A stretch of DNA of 38,201 bases from Syntrophobacter sp. SbD2 (GTDB lineage: Bacteria; Desulfobacterota; Binatia; UBA9968), in contig CAMDBU010000047.1 of assembly GCA_945889495.1 (NCBI GenBank), positions 1-38,201 on the forward strand, in the 5' to 3' direction. Each line of letters opens with the position of its first letter. Position 1 is the first letter of the stretch. The notes under the pieces were generated by a model. The model did no database searches. It worked only from the letters and a program-made list of their open reading frames with translations, and had not been told where the DNA came from. Of the stretch, positions 15,773-23,948 are shown in pieces. The position numbers and the translations under genes were made by a program.

Positions 15773-17233
15773 CTAAAGTTCCGGTCTCTTCTTCTCCCAC
15801 CACTTGGTTTCAACTTCGTAGGCGTAGGCGGCGGCGTAGAGCAGCTCTTCTTCGAAGGGCCGGCCGGCGAGCTGTAGCGACACTGGCAAGCCCGCCGGAT
15901 CGGTGGAAAAGCCGGCTGGTATAACGATGGCCGGAAAGCCGCAGACGTTCCATGGCCGGCTGAAGTTCTGTTTCACTCGCTCCTGGCCGCTCGGCAACAC
16001 CGGCCGGCCGGGGGTGAGTAAAATGTCGACGCCTTTGTGCAGCTCGGCCATCTCGCGGATGAAAACCTTGCGCACTCGTTGGGCGCGCAAATAATGCACC
16101 GCCGGGATCAGCGAGCCGGCTTCGACATCGCGGCGCACGTTGCTCTTGCCGTATTGCTCCTGGTGGTTGGTGAGAAAAGGTTCGTGATAGGCGGCTGCTT
16201 CGGAGATGCGGATGATCCGTTGCATCTGATCGACCACCTCCATGGTTGGTGGCAGGTCGACTTCGCTGACACTGGCGCCGAGTTTTCCCAACACCGCGAT
16301 GCCGTCCTGATAACCGCGCATGACGTTGGCGTCGTAGCCGTCGAACCAGTGGGCCTTGGGAATGCCGATGCGCAACCCTTTGACGCCCCGTTTCAAAGCG
16401 CGCGTGTAGTCCGGCACCGGCGCGTCCGACGAACTGTCGTCCAATGGATCGTGGCCGGCGAGGACGTTCAACATGAGCGCGTTGTCTTCCACCGTGCGGG
16501 TCATCGGCCCGACGCGGTCGAGCGACCAGCTGATCACCGCGATGCCGCGCCGGCTGACCCGGCCCGAGGTCGCCATCATGCCGACCACGCCGTTGGCCAC
16601 CGCCGGGCCGCGGATGGAGCCGGAGGTGTCGCCGCCGGTGGCCGCGGGCAATTCACCGGCAGCCAGCGCGGCGCCGGAACCGCCGCTCGATCCGGCCGGC
16701 GAGCGTTTCAAATCCCAAGGATTGTTGGTGCCTGGCGTCTCGCCGCCGAAGGAAAACTCTGGCAGATTCAGTTTGCCGATTAAAATCCCGCCGGCGTTCT
16801 TCAACCGCGCCACCACGGTGGCGTCGAAGTCGGGAACAAAGTTGGCCAGCACCGGCGTCGCCACGGTGGTCTTGATGCCTTTAGTGTAATGGGTGTCTTT
16901 GACGCCGAAGGGGATGCCGTGCAGCGGGCCAAGGTACTTGCCGCCCATGATTTCCTTCTCCGCCGCTTTGGCCGCCGCCAGCGCTTGGTCCTTTGCCACC
17001 GTGATGAAGGCGTGGACTTTGGGCTCCACCGCGTCGATGCGTTTCAAGATCGCTTCGGTGTACTCCACCGGCGACAGCTTGCGCTGCTTGATCAAGCGCG
17101 CCGCCGCGCTGACGGAGAGATAATGCAGTTCGGTCTGGTCGTTTTTGTTTTGCGCCATGACTCCTCGGCCGATGGTTAGTGCCGCGACTCCCGCGGCGGA
17201 GCTGTGCAGAAAATTGCGTCGCGATAGCGCCAT
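15773..17233 (-). CDS. Amidase signature family hydrolase with Tat signal
   Basis: This 486-residue amidase has the usual Ser-cisSer-Lys triad: Lys112 in FGVKDTHY, Ser182 in SPAGSSGGSG and Ser206 in GGDTSGSIRGPA. It would cleave an amide or small acyl-amide; the substrate is open. The N-terminus has a twin-arginine signal (LSRRNFLH, then a hydrophobic stretch to GVMAQ), so it should be exported folded. The start lies 1 nt after the stop of the small GatC/AtzG-like gene, with AGGAA inside that gene's end, so translation is probably coupled. The neighbouring binding proteins may supply or collect the product (inference). Confidence 0.93.
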   Translation of the reverse strand: MALSRRNFLHSSAAGVAALTIGRGVMAQNKNDQTELHYLSVSAAARLIKQRKLSPVEYTEAILKRIDAVEPKVHAFITVAKDQALAAAKAAEKEIMGGKYLGPLHGIPFGVKDTHYTKGIKTTVATPVLANFVPDFDATVVARLKNAGGILIGKLNLPEFSFGGETPGTNNPWDLKRSPAGSSGGSGAALAAGELPAATGGDTSGSIRGPAVANGVVGMMATSGRVSRRGIAVISWSLDRVGPMTRTVEDNALMLNVLAGHDPLDDSSSDAPVPDYTRALKRGVKGLRIGIPKAHWFDGYDANVMRGYQDGIAVLGKLGASVSEVDLPPTMEVVDQMQRIIRISEAAAYHEPFLTNHQEQYGKSNVRRDVEAGSLIPAVHYLRAQRVRKVFIREMAELHKGVDILLTPGRPVLPSGQERVKQNFSRPWNVCGFPAIVIPAGFSTDPAGLPVSLQLAGRPFEEELLYAAAYAYEVETKWWEKKRPEL

Positions 17234-17234
17234 G

Positions 17235-17459
17235 CTAGTTCCTGCCTTGCCGCGCCGCCGGCTTCGGCAGACGAAGCACCATCGCCGGCTCGTCCTCGAC
17301 GGCGAGTTTGACCGCGCGGATGGTGTCGTAGTCGGACATGAACGCTTTGAACGCCGGCAGGTCGCGCTCGATCCGTTCGGCGCCGATCGTGATGCCGGAG
17401 AACTTGGCCATGACTTTCATCGCTTCCTTGAGCTCGTCGTCGGACATATTTTTGTGCAT
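17235..17459 (-). CDS. GatC/AtzG-like small amidase partner
   Basis: This 74-residue acidic protein has the pattern of AtzG and GatC-like small subunits: two short helices (DDELKEAMKVMAKFSGITIG, then ERIERDLPAFKAFMSDYDTI) and a tail with EDEPAMVLRLPKP that resembles the ExxPxxVFRP end of these partners. Such proteins stabilise amidase-signature enzymes. It lies immediately upstream of the amidase with a 1-nt gap. ATG 17459 is chosen over ATG 17465 because GGAGGA then has 6 nt of spacing. It has no signal peptide, although its partner has one. Family assignment rests on pattern and context, not strong motifs. Confidence 0.65.
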   Translation of the reverse strand: MHKNMSDDELKEAMKVMAKFSGITIGAERIERDLPAFKAFMSDYDTIRAVKLAVEDEPAMVLRLPKPAARQGRN

Positions 17460-17587
17460 CGGCATTCCTCCAGATTCAAAACTGTGGCAAGTCTATGACA
17501 TGCCGTCCGTAAGATTCAAGACAAATTCATCGCCACTCGACCGCTCCGGGGTTATTGTGATATGCAGCTGAAAGCGCTTACGAACGG

Positions 17588-18583
17588 TTGGAAAACTCTG
17601 TGACAAGGATCAAGTTTGCAATCGCCCTCTTTCTGGCCGCGCTCATCTCACCGGCAATGGTGTCGGCGCAGATGAAAGCGCGGGTCGCCTGGACGTCGTT
17701 TGCCAGCAATATGAGCGGCACCTGGGTGGCGCAGGAAGAAGGCTTGTTTCGCAAGAACGGCCTGGAAGTCGAGCTGGTGCATATCCCGTCGACCTCGCGG
17801 GCGATTCAAGTCATGCTCGCCGGTGAGCTGCATTTCTCCTACATGGACGGGCGCAATTCGGTGACCGCGGCGCTCAAGGGCTTCGATGTCGCGATCGTCG
17901 CCGGGGTCGCCAACCGTTTGGTGTTTTCCTTCATGGCGCGGCCGGAGATCAAGAGCTTCGCCGAGATGCGCGGCAAGAAAATCGGCATCACCCGGTTGGG
18001 CTCGTCGACCCACAGCGTGACGCTTTGGGTGATGAACAAGGCCGGCATCAAGCCGGAAGAGTATCAAATGCTTCAGCTGGTCGACGTGCCGAATATTTTC
18101 ACTGCCCTCGCTGCCGGCCAAGTGGATGCCGGCGCACTGTCGCCGCCGACCAACTTCCGCGCCCGCAAAGCTGGCCTGACCGAACTGATGGATGTCACCA
18201 AGGACGGCCCTGAATATGTCTCGGTCGCCATCGGTTCGACGCGCTCGTATATTAAGGCCAACGAAGAGCTGACCCGCCGCTTCATCCGCGGCTACAGCGA
18301 AGGCGTGCAGCTTTTGAAAGCCAACAAAGCTGCCGGCATCCGGGCGATCCAAAAATACGCGCGCATCAAGGATCCGGAAATCCTCGAAGCGACCTACGGC
18401 GAAGCGCGGGCGTATATCGAAACGATTCCCTACGTGACGCGCAAGGGCATGGAAACCATCATCGGCGAGCTATTGCCCAGCGAGCCCAAGGCCAAGGGCG
18501 CCAAGCCGGAGGATTTTCTCGACACGCGCTTTGTCGCGCAGTTGGAGAAGGATGGGTTTTATAAAATTGGGGCGGTCAAGTAA
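17588..18583 (+). CDS. NitT/TauT-type ABC substrate-binding protein (D)
   Basis: This binding protein of 331 residues has a signal peptide (hydrophobic FAIALFLAALISPAMVSAQ), then RVAWTSFASNMSGTWVAQEE, GLFRKNGLEVELVHIPS, FSYMDGRNSVTAALKGFDV, MRGKKIGITRLGSSTHSV and GALSPPTNFRARKAGLTEL, all typical of the family. The start is uncertain: TTG 17588 or GTG 17600, neither with a good ribosome binding site; both leave a complete signal peptide. It is divergent from the GatC-amidase pair, with about 130 nt between, so a shared regulatory region is possible. Confidence 0.9.
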   Translation: MENSVTRIKFAIALFLAALISPAMVSAQMKARVAWTSFASNMSGTWVAQEEGLFRKNGLEVELVHIPSTSRAIQVMLAGELHFSYMDGRNSVTAALKGFDVAIVAGVANRLVFSFMARPEIKSFAEMRGKKIGITRLGSSTHSVTLWVMNKAGIKPEEYQMLQLVDVPNIFTALAAGQVDAGALSPPTNFRARKAGLTELMDVTKDGPEYVSVAIGSTRSYIKANEELTRRFIRGYSEGVQLLKANKAAGIRAIQKYARIKDPEILEATYGEARAYIETIPYVTRKGMETIIGELLPSEPKAKGAKPEDFLDTRFVAQLEKDGFYKIGAVK

Positions 18584-18596
18584 CGCATGTATCGGA

Positions 18597-18683
18597 GAGA
18601 TCTCTCACTTCGTTCGAGATGACAGACAAGGTACGAATGATCATCTCGCAAGGTCTTGTCATTTCGAGCGCAGCGAGAAATCT
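18597..18683. repeat. Palindromic element (TCACTTCGTTCGAGATGACA family)
   Basis: GAGATCTCTCACTTCGTTCGAGATGACA (18597-18624) and TGTCATTTCGAGCGCAGCGAGAAATCT (18657-18683) form imperfect inverted arms around a 32-nt centre. This type of element is widespread in bacterial genomes. It fills the spacer before the alpha/beta hydrolase. Confidence 0.8.
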
Positions 18684-18725
18684 ATCTTCAATCGCAAGCT
18701 GTAAGCGAAGGAAAAGGAGCGCATT

Positions 18726-19559
18726 ATGCCAAACGTAAAACTACCCACCGGTGTCGACTTCTACTACGAAACCCATGGCCAGGGTGAGCCGCTGATCTTC
18801 GTGCCCTCGACGGCCTACTCCGGCGAGGTGTGGAAGCCTTGGCAGATGCCGCTGGCTAAAGATTTACAATTGATCTTCCACGATCCGCGCGGCTGCGGCC
18901 GTTCGGTGCCGACGCAGTCGGTTTACACCATCGAGCAGATGGCGCTCGACATCGTCGCCATGATGGAGCATTTGAAAATTCCTTCCGCCCATTTTATCGG
19001 CCACTCCATGGGTGGGCGCATCGCCTTGTCGCTGGCGCAAAACTTTCCCGGCAAGGTGAAAAGCTTGATCATGGCGGCGAGCGGCTCGGGAACGGCCGGC
19101 CGCGCCGGTTCGGACTGCGTGCCCGGTCTGCCGCACCGCATGGTTTACGACCTGGTGGACATGGGCTTCGAGAAGTTCATCTATGACGAGATCGTCGAGT
19201 CGGACACGTTTTTCACCAAAGACTTCCGTGACAAGCACCGCGATCAGGTCGAGGAGTTTTTCAAAGTCGCCTGGGCGACCCACGCCAAGCTCGATCCGTT
19301 CATTCATCTATGTATCGCGCGCCACAATTTCGAAGGCACGCACCGCTTGGGCGACGTCCAGGCGCCGACGTTAGTGCTAATCGGCGAAGCCGACACGGTG
19401 GGCAGCAATCATCGCGCCCAGGCGCGGGTGCTAATGGAGCGTATCAAAGGGGCAGAGATGAAAGTTTTAGCCGGCCAATCTCATGGTTTTTTCTGGCAGG
19501 CGCCAGAGGAGACCAATGCGGTTATTCTTGAATGGGTGAAGCGACAGAGCGGGAAATAG
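18726..19559 (+). CDS. Alpha/beta hydrolase
   Basis: This 277-residue serine hydrolase has the complete triad: nucleophile Ser94 in FIGHSMGGR, Asp223 in IGEADTVG and His253 in GQSHGFFW. The FHDPRGCGRS loop is the typical strand-turn before the nucleophile. No signal peptide, so cytoplasmic. AAAAGGAG precedes ATG 18726 at good spacing. The cap region (120-185) is not diagnostic, so the substrate is open; relatives include lactone and enol-lactone hydrolases. A second hydrolase lies convergent at 19701-20498. Confidence 0.92.
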   Translation: MPNVKLPTGVDFYYETHGQGEPLIFVPSTAYSGEVWKPWQMPLAKDLQLIFHDPRGCGRSVPTQSVYTIEQMALDIVAMMEHLKIPSAHFIGHSMGGRIALSLAQNFPGKVKSLIMAASGSGTAGRAGSDCVPGLPHRMVYDLVDMGFEKFIYDEIVESDTFFTKDFRDKHRDQVEEFFKVAWATHAKLDPFIHLCIARHNFEGTHRLGDVQAPTLVLIGEADTVGSNHRAQARVLMERIKGAEMKVLAGQSHGFFWQAPEETNAVILEWVKRQSGK

Positions 19560-19566
19560 CTGTCGC

Positions 19567-19696
19567 GTCTAGGGTCTGGGGTCTAGCGTCTGGCGTTTCG
19601 GATAATCTTCTGTGGCGAGGTTCTGATAACATCGGCTATTAACTGGGTATGCGGTTCGCCCGGAAACCCTAGACGCTAGACCCCAGACGCTAAACG
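19567..19696. repeat. Word-repeat inverted element (GTCTAGGGTCTGGGGTCTAG family), copy 1
   Basis: The left arm 19567-19601 repeats a GTCT(A/G)G word; the right arm 19661-19696 is its inverted form (AGACGCTAGACCCCAGACGC). A second copy at 20509-20620 flanks the other end of the neighbouring hydrolase gene. Confidence 0.8.
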
Positions 19697-19700
19697 TTAT

Positions 19701-20498
19701 CTATCCACCCAGCCACGCTTCCAACGCCTGGTTGTATTCCACCGGTTTCGCTGCCTTCATGCCGTGACCGACGTTTTCCCACAGTTCTAACTTCACCTGG
19801 GGTGGCGCGATGCGCTGGAGATAGGTCATCTCCTCGCGCATGATGGCGCCGCCGACTTTGTGGTCGGCGACTAAAATTGTCGTCGGCACGGCGATTCGTT
19901 TGAAGTGGTCTTCGAAGCCGAACGCCCAATCGCGGTTGTCGGTGAGTAGCCGCGTCAGCGCGTGGGCGGCGAAGTGATGGTTGCGGTAGACTTCCATGTC
20001 TTCGTCGGCTTGCGACAAGCCTTTTTGTTTGGCTTCGGCGCGGATCTCGGCTTCGGGTTTGTTGCGTCTGGCCAGGCCTCCCGGCAGCGCGGTCATGAAA
20101 GCGTGCAGCATGCGCCAGTAGACCGGGTCTTCGAGAAAAGCGCGGGAGATCAACTCCGGCGCGTCCGACGCCAGGATCGTGCCGATGTTGCCGCCCCAGG
20201 AGTGACCGACGTAGGCGGGCTGCTTCAATTCCAAAGTTCCAATCAGCTGGCGAATATCTTCGGCGAAGTCGCGCAGGCGGTAGCCGGTGAGTGGCTTGTC
20301 GGACTCACCATGGCCGCGCAGGTCGGGGGCGATGATTCGATAGCGCTCTTGGAAATGTTCGGCCACCGCGCTCCAACTCGCCGCGAAACTGGTCCAGCCG
20401 TGGACCAGCAGCAGGTCCGGCTTGCCGCGCTCGCCCCATTCCAAGTAATGCAGCTTGATGCCTTGGACTTCGGTGAATTTGGATTGTGGGTTGGGCAT
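19701..20498 (-). CDS. Alpha/beta hydrolase
   Basis: This 265-residue alpha/beta hydrolase has an oxyanion-loop motif LLLVHGWTSFAASW, APDLRGHGESDKP, nucleophile Ser100 in YVGHSWGGN, Asp212 in VADHKVGG and His245 in NVGHGMKA. It has no signal peptide. This lineage includes epoxide hydrolases, haloalkane dehalogenases and esterases. The residue after the nucleophile is Trp, as in several C-C hydrolases and esterases, whereas the dehalogenase nucleophile is Asp, which makes dehalogenation unlikely. Both ends of the gene are flanked by copies of the GTCTAGG word-repeat element, a possible cassette. Confidence 0.92.
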   Translation of the reverse strand: MPNPQSKFTEVQGIKLHYLEWGERGKPDLLLVHGWTSFAASWSAVAEHFQERYRIIAPDLRGHGESDKPLTGYRLRDFAEDIRQLIGTLELKQPAYVGHSWGGNIGTILASDAPELISRAFLEDPVYWRMLHAFMTALPGGLARRNKPEAEIRAEAKQKGLSQADEDMEVYRNHHFAAHALTRLLTDNRDWAFGFEDHFKRIAVPTTILVADHKVGGAIMREEMTYLQRIAPPQVKLELWENVGHGMKAAKPVEYNQALEAWLGG

Positions 20499-20508
20499 GA
20501 AATTCCTC

Positions 20509-20620
20509 GTCTCGGGTCTGGAGTCTAGCGTCTAGTGTTTCGCGATGCAGGTCGACTTCAGGTTATAGAGCAGGACGAATTCCAACGCTAGACCCCAGAC
20601 GCCCAACGCTAGACGCGGGA
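20509..20620. repeat. Word-repeat inverted element (GTCTAGGGTCTGG family), copy 2
   Basis: CTCGTCTCGGGTCTGGAGTC, TAGCGTCTAGTG and then the inverted part CGCTAGACCCCAGACGCCCA (20586-20605) repeat the words of copy 1. Together the two copies bracket the hydrolase gene at 19701-20498. Confidence 0.75.
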
Positions 20621-20690
20621 CCACTGTTGACAGTGGTTGGAGCGCGGTGATAGCCAGAGTTACTCGGTAATCACTTTAGCGGAGGTCATC

Positions 20691-21737
20691 GTGAAAAAGT
20701 TGTTCTCTCTATTGGTGCTGTTTGCTTTCTTGGGCTTGGCTGGCCGCGCATTTGCCGCGGCGGCGGATGACAAGGCGGTGGCGGATTTTTATCGCGGCAA
20801 GACGGTGCGGATTCTCGTCGGCTTTTCCGCTGGCGGCGGCTACGACGCCTACTCGCGGCTGATCGGCCGCCATCTGCAGAAACATATTCCCGGCAATCCG
20901 AGCGTTATCGTCGACAACATGGCCGGTGCCGGCAGCATTATTCTCGCTAACCATATGTTCAACGCCGCGCCCAAGGACGGCACGGTGATCGGCAACTTTA
21001 GCGGTCAGCTTATATTGGAACAGCTTGCCGGTAATCCGGCGGTGCAGTTCGACTTGGCCAAGTTCCGGTTTCTCGGCGTGCCCATCGGTGAGACCTATCT
21101 GCTCTTGGCGACCAAGAAGTCCGGCATCACCAAGTTCGACGACCTCCTTGGCCCGAAGTCCAAACAGCTCACCATCGGCGGCATTCCCGGCTCGACGGTG
21201 GAGCAGGGGCCGGTGCTGCTGCGCGATTTGCTCGGCGCCAACATCAAAGTCGTCAGCGGCTACAAAGGCACCGCCGACGTACGCATGGCCATGGAAAGCG
21301 GCGAGCTCGACGGTTTCTTCAATAGCTGGGAGTCGACCAAAGTGACTTCGCTCGACCGGGTGAAAAGCGGCGACTGGCAGATTCTCGCTCAAGTCGGCGA
21401 TCACCCGATCGCGGCGCTGCCGGTGAAAAACGTCCCGACCATCGCGCAGATCGCCAAGACCGACGAGCAGCAACAGCTGCTACGCTTCGGCGCCTTCGCG
21501 CCCAATCAATTCGCCAAGGTGTATACCGTGCCGCAGGCGACGCCTGCTGATCGGGCCGCCGCACTCGAATTGGCTTTGGCGAGAACTTTCGCCGATAAAG
21601 AATTCCTCGCCGACGCCGACAAAGGCAAGCTCGACATCGACCCGGTATCGACGGCGCAGGTGCAAAAAATGGTCAATGACTTTTTTGCTTTGCCGGCTGA
21701 GCTCAAGGCCAAGCTGAAAAAGATTCTCAAGCCATAG
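20691..21737 (+). CDS. Bug/TctC-type tripartite tricarboxylate transporter binding protein
   Basis: This 348-residue Bug-family receptor starts at GTG 20691, five nt after GGAGG, not at the upstream frame start 20637. The signal peptide is KKLFSLLVLFAFLGLAG, cleavage near AFAA. Family marks are FYRGKTVRILVGFSAGGGYD, GRHLQKHIPGNPSVIVDNM, GAGSIILANHMFNAAPKDGT and GIPGSTVEQGP. The ligand is probably a small organic anion. No tctAB genes are near. Compared with the 10846 Bug protein, the ligand loop differs (GFSAGGGYD against ISSSAGSNYD), so the ligands may differ too. Confidence 0.92.
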   Translation: MKKLFSLLVLFAFLGLAGRAFAAAADDKAVADFYRGKTVRILVGFSAGGGYDAYSRLIGRHLQKHIPGNPSVIVDNMAGAGSIILANHMFNAAPKDGTVIGNFSGQLILEQLAGNPAVQFDLAKFRFLGVPIGETYLLLATKKSGITKFDDLLGPKSKQLTIGGIPGSTVEQGPVLLRDLLGANIKVVSGYKGTADVRMAMESGELDGFFNSWESTKVTSLDRVKSGDWQILAQVGDHPIAALPVKNVPTIAQIAKTDEQQQLLRFGAFAPNQFAKVYTVPQATPADRAAALELALARTFADKEFLADADKGKLDIDPVSTAQVQKMVNDFFALPAELKAKLKKILKP

Positions 21738-21808
21738 ATTTGCCGGCTACGCGGCGTTGAACTGCCGGCGGTGATTGCGATAGAACTGATGCACGGAGGA
21801 AAATTTTC

Positions 21809-22573
21809 ATGGGTTTGTTAGACGGTAAAGTGGTGGTAGTCACCGGCGGCGGCCATGGCATCGGCCGGGCCTATTGCATGGGCATTGCCCGCGAGGGCGG
21901 CACGGCGGTGGTCGCCGATATCGATGACCAGGCGGCCGACGGCGTGGCCAAAGCGATCGCCGACAAGGGCGGCAAAGCGCTGGCGACCAAGGTCGACGTC
22001 GCGAATTTAGCGAGCTGCCAGGAGATGGCGTCGAAAGCGCTCGGCGCCTACGGCCAGATCGACGGCTTGATCAACAACGCGGCGATCTTCATGAGCGTGC
22101 CGGCGGAAAAGGGCACCTGGCAGGACATCACCGAAGAGGCCTGGGACCGGATCATGGCGGTCAATGTCAAAGGCTTGTGGCTGTGCAGCCGGGCGGTGGT
22201 GCCGGCGATGCAGAAACGCAAGCAGGGCAGCGTGGTCAACATCTCGTCCAACATGGCGTTCAACGGCGGCTTGACGATGATGCACTACGTGACCTCGAAG
22301 GCGGCGGTGGTCGGCTTCAGCCGCGTGCTCGCCCGCGAGTTGGGCGCGGACAACATTCGCGTCAACACCTTGGCGCCTGGGGCGACCATGAGCGAGGACA
22401 AAGCCACCGACGACGCGGTGAAAAATTATGAGCGCTCGGCGTCGACGCGCATCTTGAAACGCATCGAGCAGCCGGAGGATTTAGTCGGCACCGCGCTCTA
22501 TCTGCTGTCCGATCTCAGCACCTTCGTCACCGGCCAGACGATTCTGGTCAACGGCGGCGCGGTGTTGCATTAA
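21809..22573 (+). CDS. Short-chain dehydrogenase/reductase (SDR)
   Basis: This 254-residue classical SDR has the cofactor motif TGGGHGIG (residues 12-19), an acidic ADIDD end of strand 2 that favours NAD(H), LINNAAIF, and the tetrad Asn119, Ser147, Tyr160 and Lys164 (YVTSK). The later NTLAPGATMS and FVTGQTILVNGGAVLH segments complete the fold. It would oxidise or reduce an alcohol or ketone; the substrate is open. GGAGG precedes ATG 21809. It lies between a Bug-type binding protein and an amidohydrolase, all on the plus strand, so they may form one catabolic unit. Confidence 0.95.
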   Translation: MGLLDGKVVVVTGGGHGIGRAYCMGIAREGGTAVVADIDDQAADGVAKAIADKGGKALATKVDVANLASCQEMASKALGAYGQIDGLINNAAIFMSVPAEKGTWQDITEEAWDRIMAVNVKGLWLCSRAVVPAMQKRKQGSVVNISSNMAFNGGLTMMHYVTSKAAVVGFSRVLARELGADNIRVNTLAPGATMSEDKATDDAVKNYERSASTRILKRIEQPEDLVGTALYLLSDLSTFVTGQTILVNGGAVLH

Positions 22574-22576
22574 GAA

Positions 22577-22672
22577 GGCATGAGGCTTGAGGCGCGAGGC
22601 TTGAGTAAGATCGGGACTGGCGCCGAGGGGTTTTGACTTCAATCTAAAATCCAAAATCTAAAATCCAAAATC
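22577..22672. repeat. Two word-repeat stretches
   Basis: First GGCATGAGGCTTGAGGCGCG then AGGCTTGAG (22577-22608); then AATCTAAAATCCAAAATCTA followed by AAATCCAAAATCG (22641-22672). The second resembles short tandem repeated words known from cyanobacteria and other genomes. Confidence 0.65.
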
Positions 22673-22688
22673 GCCAAAGGAGATCGCC

Positions 22689-23771
22689 ATGGGATGGGTA
22701 GACGCTGACGCGCATGTGGTCGAAAGTCCGCTGACCTGGGACTATCTCACGCCATCGGAAAAAAAGTTTCGTCCCCAGCTGTTTAAGCCGGAGGACGACA
22801 ATCAAAAAGCCCATTGGGTGATCGACGGCAAGATTCGCGGCTTGTTCCGCTTCACCTTCAGCAAGGATGATCTCGACAAAAAATCCGCCGAGATCGGCCG
22901 CGATGTTAGCACGACTATGGCGACCCGCGATCTGGCGGATGTCACGGCGCGCGTCAAGCATATGGACGAGCTCGGTATCGATACCCAGATACTCTACACC
23001 AGCATATTTCTCGACCAGGTCACCGAGCGCGCCGATACCGAAGTGGCGCTGTGCGGTTCGTACAATCGCTGGATGGCCGATGTCTGGAAGCGCAGCAACG
23101 GCCGGCTGCGCTGGATGGCCTGCTTGCCGCTGCTCAGCATGGCGGATGCGCTCGATCAGTTGAAGTTCGCCAAGGAGAACGGCGGCTGCGGTGTCTTCAT
23201 GCGGCCGCTCGAAGGTGCGCGGCAGGTCAGCGATCCGTATTTCTTCCCGATGTATGAAGCGGCTGAGAAGATGAACTTCTGCATCGGCCTGCACCAGGCC
23301 AACGGCAGCGCCGCGGCGGTGGACATGATGGTCAACCCCGACGGCAGCCGGGATTTTTTCAACCAATACCGGATCTTCAACGTCGGCGCGATGTTCCGCA
23401 TCATCAACTGCGGCATCCCGCAAAAATTCCCCAAGCTGCGTTTCGGCTTCATCGAAACCGCGGCTTCCTGGGTGCCCTGGGTGATCTACGAGCTGCGCCG
23501 CCGGCTCGACACCGTCAATAATAAATTACCCAACGATCTGCTCGAACGCTGCGGTATCTTCGTCACCTGCCAGATCGGCGACGACGTGCCGTATTTAATC
23601 AAGAGCTGCATGGGCGAGAACACTCTCATGATCGGCACCGACTACGGCCACGCCGACTCGTCGACGGAACTAGACGCGTTGACGACGCTGAAAGACGATG
23701 GCGGCATCAGCGCCGCCATGCACAAGAAAATCGTCGAGAACAACCCGCGGGTGTTTTACGGGCTGAACTAA
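22689..23771 (+). CDS. Amidohydrolase 2 (ACMSD-like) family protein
   Basis: This 360-residue TIM-barrel metal hydrolase or decarboxylase belongs to the amidohydrolase-2 family, which includes aminocarboxymuconate semialdehyde decarboxylase. The metal-site marks are DADAHVVE near the N-terminus (His9, Glu12), GLHQANGSA in the middle, FIETAASWVPW and the late Asp in GTDYGHAD. AAAGGAG precedes ATG 22689. The product may decarboxylate or hydrolyse a carboxylated ring or open-chain compound. Two relics of its C-terminus occur at 26088-26189 and 26949-27020, so the family was duplicated nearby. Confidence 0.92.
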   Translation: MGWVDADAHVVESPLTWDYLTPSEKKFRPQLFKPEDDNQKAHWVIDGKIRGLFRFTFSKDDLDKKSAEIGRDVSTTMATRDLADVTARVKHMDELGIDTQILYTSIFLDQVTERADTEVALCGSYNRWMADVWKRSNGRLRWMACLPLLSMADALDQLKFAKENGGCGVFMRPLEGARQVSDPYFFPMYEAAEKMNFCIGLHQANGSAAAVDMMVNPDGSRDFFNQYRIFNVGAMFRIINCGIPQKFPKLRFGFIETAASWVPWVIYELRRRLDTVNNKLPNDLLERCGIFVTCQIGDDVPYLIKSCMGENTLMIGTDYGHADSSTELDALTTLKDDGGISAAMHKKIVENNPRVFYGLN

Positions 23772-23786
23772 GATTCGGATGATTTA

Positions 23787-23932
23787 ACCACAAAGAGCAC
23801 AAAGGTCACAAAAATCGGAATCGGAAGAATGGCCGCAAAGAACGCAAAGTTCGCAAAATAGTTCCGGCCCGAGGGCGACCGCCAGTCGGCCCTACCGATT
23901 CCTATTTTGTGTCCTTTGCGTCTTTTGCGGCT
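23787..23932. repeat. Word-repeat inverted element (CACAAAG family), copy 2
   Basis: ACCACAAAGAGCACAAAGG and CCGCAAAGAACGCAAAG on the left face CTTTGCGTCTTTTGCGGC on the right, so part of the element can pair. Related copies lie at 2158-2248 and 33967-34111. Confidence 0.75.
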
Positions 23933-23948
23933 ATTCCTTTCTTGACTC

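Noticed and set aside
16037-16783. Long plus-strand frame opposite the amidase
   Set aside because: Its translation is rich in His, Arg, Asp and Ala, as expected from the antisense of a GC-rich gene. The amidase motifs are on the minus strand.
22644-23423. Minus-strand frame of 259 codons opposite the amidohydrolase
   Set aside because: It is a shadow of the amidohydrolase gene, with antisense-like composition and no family motif.
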